Of a stretch of 9,965 nucleotides of DNA, positions 6,740-9,965 are shown in pieces (the first letter of the stretch is position 1; each line of letters opens with the position of its first letter). The notes under the pieces were generated by a model. The model ran no database searches, was not told the origin of the DNA, and was given only the letters and a program-made list of their open reading frames with translations. Both the position numbers and the translations under genes were made by a program. The DNA is from Parachlamydiaceae bacterium (GTDB lineage Bacteria; Chlamydiota; Chlamydiia; Chlamydiales; Parachlamydiaceae): the NCBI GenBank assembly GCA_013817115.1, contig JACDDG010000065.1:1-9965 (forward strand), written 5' to 3'.

Positions 6740-7932
6740 GCCTGAAAAGCAGCACGTAAGGCTTTGGTGACGTAATCGATGTTGCTTGGGTTAAGATTAG
6801 CGATATTGATTCGCCCATTAGAGGGCATATAGATCGCAAATTCTTTTTGCAGATAAGTCACTTGAGCAGGTGAAAGTCCACAAAACGAAAAGAGACCTTT
6901 TTGTTTGCCGAGAAATGAATAATTCGTGCCAGTCCCAGTGCAAGTGTCATATAATCCATCCATAAGCGCTTTGCGCATGGATGAAATGCGTGTACGCATT
7001 GCATCTAGTTCATCTATCCAGACTTTTCTTAGGTTAGGAGAAGTTAGAACTGTAGCTGCCAGTCTACTTCCATGTAATGGAGGTGTGGAATAGTTGCTCC
7101 GGATGAGCCGTTTGATGTGGCTGGAGATGCAATTTCGAATGTTTTTATCTGGTTCTGATAGTGCGAGCAGTCCAACGCGTTCACCATACAAGCCTAAGTT
7201 TTTCGAAAAAGAGTAGGCCACAGCCATATTGTGCCCTTCGGAGTGAAAAAGGCGTATAGGAGCTGCATCTTTTTCCAGGTCTTGACCGAACCCTTGGTAG
7301 GCAAAATCAAAAATAGGGAAGATTTGGTGCTTCAGGATTAATCTAGAAAATTCTTTCCATTGTGTTGGCGTTGGGTCAACTCCGGTCGGATTATGACAAC
7401 AAGTTTGTAGTACTATTAGACTTCTTGAGGGCATTTTTTGGATAGCACTACAAATCTTTTCAAATTCTAAACTCTTAGTTTCGTCATTGAAATAATTGAA
7501 ACTATTTAGGTTTAGGTCGGTGTGTGAAAAAATTAACTTATGGTTAGCCCAAGTAGGTTCCGGGAGAAAAATCTCCGATCCTACTGACTTCCTTAGAAAT
7601 TCTCCAGCAACGCGTAAGGCTCCGGTTCCACCCAAAGTTTGAGCTCCATAAATTTCATTTAATGAAGCGTTTTCTCCGAAAATAAGTTTTAAAGTTTGCT
7701 TGATAAATTCGGGATTGCCATCCATGGGCTGATATTTTTTGTCGAGCTGCTGTTTAAGAAGAATTTCTTCTGCTTGTCGAATACACTGTAATACTGTTAA
7801 ACGGCCCTTTTCATCATAATAGACGCCAAGGCTTAAATCGACTTTATTTAGACGGCTGTCCGCAGCGCAAAGTGAGGGTATGGAAAATATTGGATCGTCG
7901 GAAAGTAAATCGAGTGTTTCAAAGAAAGACAT
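6736..7932 (-). CDS. aspC: aspartate (aromatic) aminotransferase, class I-alpha
   Basis: This PLP enzyme swaps the amino group between aspartate and 2-oxoglutarate in the cytoplasm, and often accepts aromatic amino acids as well. The 398-residue product has the I-alpha layout of E. coli AspC/TyrB: the start MSFFETLDLL, VDLSLGVYYDEKG (31-43), GGTGALR (101-107), HNPTGVDPT (180-188), FDFAYQGF (208-215, the Asp that binds the pyridine nitrogen), SFSKNLGLYGERVG (241-254, catalytic Lys244) and SNGRIN (371-376, carboxylate-binding Arg374). Length is normal and no key residue is missing. GAGG six nt before the ATG fixes this start. A longer frame from 7995 would run through the tRNA gene and is rejected. 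It is probably co-transcribed with the upstream tRNA-Ala and downstream mreC. Whether the host uses it like AspC or TyrB cannot be told from sequence alone. Confidence 0.95.
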   Translation of the reverse strand: MSFFETLDLLSDDPIFSIPSLCAADSRLNKVDLSLGVYYDEKGRLTVLQCIRQAEEILLKQQLDKKYQPMDGNPEFIKQTLKLIFGENASLNEIYGAQTLGGTGALRVAGEFLRKSVGSEIFLPEPTWANHKLIFSHTDLNLNSFNYFNDETKSLEFEKICSAIQKMPSRSLIVLQTCCHNPTGVDPTPTQWKEFSRLILKHQIFPIFDFAYQGFGQDLEKDAAPIRLFHSEGHNMAVAYSFSKNLGLYGERVGLLALSEPDKNIRNCISSHIKRLIRSNYSTPPLHGSRLAATVLTSPNLRKVWIDELDAMRTRISSMRKALMDGLYDTCTGTGTNYSFLGKQKGLFSFCGLSPAQVTYLQKEFAIYMPSNGRINIANLNPSNIDYVTKALRAAFQA

Positions 7933-7938
7933 TTTTTG

Positions 7939-7942
7939 CCTC
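7939..7942 (-). promoter_or_regulatory. Shine-Dalgarno that fixes the aminotransferase start
   Basis: GAGG on the minus strand lies six nt before ATG 7932, in the short spacer between the tRNA 3' end (7954) and the gene. It supports the short start over the tRNA-overlapping one. Confidence 0.7.
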
Positions 7943-7953
7943 GATAAAGGGGA

Positions 7954-8026
7954 TGGAGCGTATCGGAATCGAACCGATGACCTCAACAATGCCATTGTTG
8001 CGCTCTACCAATTGAGCTAACGCCCC
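7954..8026 (-). tRNA. tRNA-Ala (anticodon GGC)
   Basis: The 73-base minus-strand sequence folds into a full cloverleaf. The acceptor stem GGGGCGT/ACGCTCC includes the G3-T70 wobble that is the alanine identity element. The D arm is GCTC...GAGC, and the anticodon stem CAACA/TGTTG encloses ATGGCAT with anticodon GGC. The variable loop has five bases (AGGTC), and the T arm is ATCGG/CCGAT around TTCGATT. The discriminator base is A. CCA is not encoded, since the next bases are TCC, so it must be added by the nucleotidyltransferase. The gene sits 21 nt upstream of the aminotransferase start and directly behind a good promoter. Confidence 0.97.
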
Positions 8027-8036
8027 GTTAAAAAGT

Positions 8037-8066
8037 AGTATAGTGGAGGCTCCTTTTTTTTAGCAA
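8037..8066 (-). promoter_or_regulatory. promoter for tRNA-Ala / aminotransferase / mreC
   Basis: On the minus strand, TTGCTA (8066-8061) and TATACT (8042-8037) are 18 bp apart. The -10 ends 10 bp before the first tRNA base, so the leader would be only a few nt. No other promoter is obvious before the aminotransferase or mreC, so this probably serves the whole unit. Confidence 0.6.
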
Positions 8067-8079
8067 ATTAAAAAAGCAT

Positions 8080-8175
8080 GAAGCCCATAGCTACACTGTA
8101 GAGTTTTTATCGGCACCTGCGGATTTGAATCAGCTGAGGGTGTCAATAAAAACTTTACCGTGTACTATGGGCTTT
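8080..8175. terminator. 96-nt near-perfect hairpin, probably a bidirectional terminator or small palindromic element
   Basis: The arms pair over about 34 bp: AAGCCCATAG with CTATGGGCTT, TACAC with GTGTA after one bulged C, GTAGAGTTTTTAT with ATAAAAACTTTAC, and GGCACC with GGTGTC. A loop of about 21 nt closes it. On the plus strand the stem runs straight into TCTTTTTC. On the minus strand a T6 tract (8075-8070) starts five nt beyond the stem. The position, between the PIN-TRAM stop and the tRNA promoter, suits a terminator for the PIN-TRAM transcript. The stem is far longer than a usual intrinsic terminator. Confidence 0.65.
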
Positions 8176-8213
8176 CTTTTTCAGGCGTACCCCAGAACTT
8201 AGTGCAACTTATA

Positions 8214-9338
8214 TTATTCTTGCACTGCAGCGAAATAATTTTTGTTTTTGGTTTCAAGTTGGTTGACTGTGTCAGTCAAATCTTTACCAGTCGAAATCTC
8301 TTCTTCTTCTTCATCATCTTCTGCAGCATTACAGAAAACCATTTGGCCTGATGAAGTTGTTTTGACAGATAAAATTTGAGCTTTAATCGTTCCAAATAAA
8401 TACTCTTCTCCACCATTGACGACGACCATTGTGCCATCTTCAAGATATCCAACCCCTTGACCAGGTTCCTTACCTTTACGCTGGATTTTAATAGTTAGGA
8501 ACTCTCCACTTCTTGGGGCTGTTTTAAAGGCGCTTGTCAGCGTGTTGATGTGCATAGTGCGTACACCTTCTGCAGCTTGAGGAGGGCGACTTGGATCGGC
8601 TGTCATGATGCTCGCATCCATAGTGCGCGCTAAATGTGACAGTTTCGTTGCCGAATCTTTTAATTCAGGGAAGTCAGTATCAATATAACGTAGATTTAAT
8701 CCAGGAATTCCTTCCAACTTGCGAATCACTTCAATGCAGCGACGAGCTCTAAGTTTAGCAGAATCTTCGCCGTGTTCGTTCATGTAATTAAGTTCTTTTA
8801 ATACGAATCTTGGAATTATTAAGTGATTGTCTAAAAGGCCAGTCGAAGCTAGATCGATAATACGTGTATCTAGTAAAGTTGAAGAATCAACTACAATATC
8901 TTTCTTTTGCTTTCCGCCGGATTCTAATTTGATAAATGGAAGAACAAATTGGAAATCTTCATTTGCTCTAAGAGCTAAAATAACTCCGAAATAACAAGTA
9001 ATTAGGTATACAATGATTTGAGCTAAAGAGCTCCAAGCAGCAGGGTTGTTTAGCGTTAATAAGGAGATTGCAGAATTAAGTGGTAAGAGAATAGCAGACC
9101 CTAGTAAATACCCGCAAAAAATACCTAAACAAGAGAGATTTAAATTTTGTAAATTAACTCTTCTTAAACAAATTTCAAGGCCAATTAAAATTAAGGCCAT
9201 GCATAGACCCCCAATAATCCCAATTGTCAAGCTTCCGAAATTCATTTCCCCAGGAAGCTGCATCGAGGTGTAAATCGTTAAACAGAGTGGGCATAATATC
9301 AGAAAAAGTATTCTGATAAACAAGTGTGATTGTTTCAT
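8214..9338 (-). CDS. membrane-anchored PIN-TRAM protein (YacL-type)
   Basis: The 374-residue product has four hydrophobic segments (about 6-26, 35-57, 66-90 and 103-123). A cytoplasmic PIN-fold nuclease-like domain follows (about 147-270), then a TRAM domain (about 277-335, FLTIKIQRKG...VVVNGGEEYLFG), the nucleic-acid-binding fold also found in RNA-modifying enzymes. The acidic metal-binding residues of PIN proteins appear to be kept: Asp151 (VVDSSTLLD), Glu182 (VLKELN), Asp228 and Asp248 (IMTAD). This is the layout of the B. subtilis YacL family, whose function is poorly known; an RNase or RNA-binding role is inferred from the folds. A C-terminal acidic run (DDEEEEE, 341-347) and polar tail extend past the TRAM domain. 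AAGGA eight nt before the ATG and a strong promoter upstream support the start. Confidence 0.9.
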   Translation of the reverse strand: MKQSHLFIRILFLILCPLCLTIYTSMQLPGEMNFGSLTIGIIGGLCMALILIGLEICLRRVNLQNLNLSCLGIFCGYLLGSAILLPLNSAISLLTLNNPAAWSSLAQIIVYLITCYFGVILALRANEDFQFVLPFIKLESGGKQKKDIVVDSSTLLDTRIIDLASTGLLDNHLIIPRFVLKELNYMNEHGEDSAKLRARRCIEVIRKLEGIPGLNLRYIDTDFPELKDSATKLSHLARTMDASIMTADPSRPPQAAEGVRTMHINTLTSAFKTAPRSGEFLTIKIQRKGKEPGQGVGYLEDGTMVVVNGGEEYLFGTIKAQILSVKTTSSGQMVFCNAAEDDEEEEEISTGKDLTDTVNQLETKNKNYFAAVQE

Positions 9339-9382
9339 ACTAAAGTTCCTTTAATCGTCTTATTGTTTTTCATGGACGCTTT

Positions 9383-9410
9383 TTGTTTTCGCCTAATTAT
9401 CTGATAGTAT
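9383..9410 (+). promoter_or_regulatory. candidate divergent promoter toward the dgt-like gene
   Basis: TTGTTT (9383-9388) is followed by TAGTAT (9405-9410, 16-bp spacer), with TATTAT (9408-9413) as an alternative -10. It occupies the same bases as the minus-strand -10, so the two promoters would compete. It is a weaker match than the minus-strand promoter. Confidence 0.35.
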
Positions 9411-9437
9411 TATACTAAGCACATAATTTTTAGGCAA
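9409..9437 (-). promoter_or_regulatory. strong sigma70-like promoter of the PIN-TRAM gene
   Basis: On the minus strand, TTGCCT (9437-9432) is followed after exactly 17 bp by a consensus TATAAT (9414-9409). Transcription would start near 9402, giving a leader of about 64 nt before ATG 9338. Confidence 0.75.
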
Positions 9438-9463
9438 GTCTTTCTTAAGGCTGACTTTTTTTT
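9436..9463 (+). terminator. weak terminator-like leader hairpin before the dgt-like gene
   Basis: AAGTC (9436-9440) and GACTT (9453-9457) can pair around a 12-nt loop, and T8 follows the base (9456-9463). It lies between the candidate plus-strand promoter and the dgt-like start, where no upstream plus-strand gene needs terminating. The five-pair stem is weak, so this may be chance. Confidence 0.25.
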
Positions 9464-9527
9464 AATTCCATTTTCTCCTCACATCTGGTAACATGGGGAG
9501 TTCAGTTCCTAACTAGAGAGGTTTGTT

Positions 9528-9965
9528 ATGCAGTCTCCTAAATCCGTTTCTTTTTCTTCGAAGAAACCAGATAGTCAATTTTTACAAAAATGTCGTCAGC
9601 TAGCTGAATCGCACGAGCAAAAATTACATCCTAAAGCTGCCTTGTCGAAAAATCACAGTCGACTTTTAGGGCCTGAGGATGACTACCGATTGCCCTACAA
9701 ACGGGATATTGACCGCATCGTCCATTCTAAAGCTTATGCACGTTATAGCGATAAAACACAAGTCGTTTATTTAGTTGATAATGATCACATCACACATAGA
9801 GGATTGCATGTGCAATTTGTCAGTAATTTTGCTCGTGGAATTGCAGAAATTTTACAGTTGAATTTGGATTTAGTCGAAGCCATTTCGTTGGGACATGATG
9901 TAGGTCATCCTCCCTTTGGTCATGAAGGAGAAAAATACCTTTCTGATTTATCTAAAGAATATTGT
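9528..9965 (+). CDS. dgt: dGTPase-like HD-domain dNTP triphosphohydrolase, C-terminus beyond window
   Basis: The 146 codons in view start at an ATG with GAGAGG six nt upstream and have no stop before the right edge. After a polar 50-residue N-terminus come the family motifs: LPYKRDIDRIVHSKAYARYSDKTQVV (55-80, the usual R-D-R-I-x-H-S start), ITHRGLHVQFVSNFARGIAEIL (88-109, first metal His90) and SLGHDVGHPPFGHEGE (120-135, the HD pair His123-Asp124). Such enzymes cleave dNTPs, classically dGTP, to the nucleoside and triphosphate, and so trim nucleotide pools. The last metal-binding Asp is outside the window. Substrate range cannot be told from this part. The gene is divergent from PIN-TRAM across a 189-bp spacer. 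Confidence 0.9.
   Translation, partial: MQSPKSVSFSSKKPDSQFLQKCRQLAESHEQKLHPKAALSKNHSRLLGPEDDYRLPYKRDIDRIVHSKAYARYSDKTQVVYLVDNDHITHRGLHVQFVSNFARGIAEILQLNLDLVEAISLGHDVGHPPFGHEGEKYLSDLSKEYC

Noticed and set aside
7933..7995. N-terminal extension of the aminotransferase from an ATG at 7995
   Set aside because: It would be translated through the tRNA-Ala gene. The internal ATG at 7932 has a good ribosome site and matches the usual family N-terminus.
8080..8175. SRP (4.5S) RNA or 6S RNA
   Set aside because: The hairpin lacks the conserved SRP tip motif (GGAAGGAAGCAGC-like). It is also too short, and lacks the central bubble, for 6S RNA.

Overview
The window looks like a piece of an AT-rich, Gram-negative, host-associated bacterial chromosome, most likely an environmental chlamydia (Parachlamydiaceae-like amoeba symbiont). 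This is an inference. It rests on a divergent MreC with a helical insertion, the linkage tRNA-Ala / class I-alpha aspartate aminotransferase / mreC, several secreted proteins that match no well-known family, and base composition. No taxonomic marker gene is present.

Layout. Bases 1-2064 (minus strand) hold a two-gene polysaccharide-export operon: an outer-membrane Wza-type lipoprotein followed by a Wzz/GumC-type inner-membrane co-polymerase that runs off the left edge. Bases 2065-2590 are a long gene-free gap. It contains a 171-bp imperfect palindrome (2193-2363). Bases 2591-5272 carry three envelope or exported proteins: a SUMF1/FGE-fold protein with a beta-sandwich-like N-terminus (+), a probable small outer-membrane beta-barrel (+), and a six-cysteine secreted protein (-) that converges on the barrel gene. 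Bases 5273-5632 are gene-free and contain a sharply bounded GC-rich structured block (about 5458-5590).

Bases 5633-8026 (minus) are a compact housekeeping unit read in the order tRNA-Ala(GGC), aspartate aminotransferase, mreC. It has a good promoter in front of the tRNA, a 21-nt gap between tRNA and aminotransferase, and an ATGA stop/start overlap into mreC. A 96-nt near-perfect hairpin (8080-8175) separates it from the next minus-strand gene, a four-helix membrane-anchored PIN-TRAM protein (8214-9338) with a strong sigma70-like promoter. The right edge holds the start of a divergent HD-domain dNTP triphosphohydrolase (dgt-like, 9528 onward).

The left half is mainly cell-envelope and surface biology; the right half is cell shape, amino-acid metabolism and nucleotide/RNA metabolism. 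The most interesting unexplained material is non-coding: three different intergenic structured elements (171-bp palindrome, GC-rich block, 96-nt hairpin). Next is a capsule-type export system in what seems to be a chlamydia-like genome. I found no CRISPR array, intact insertion sequence, rRNA or clear prophage.
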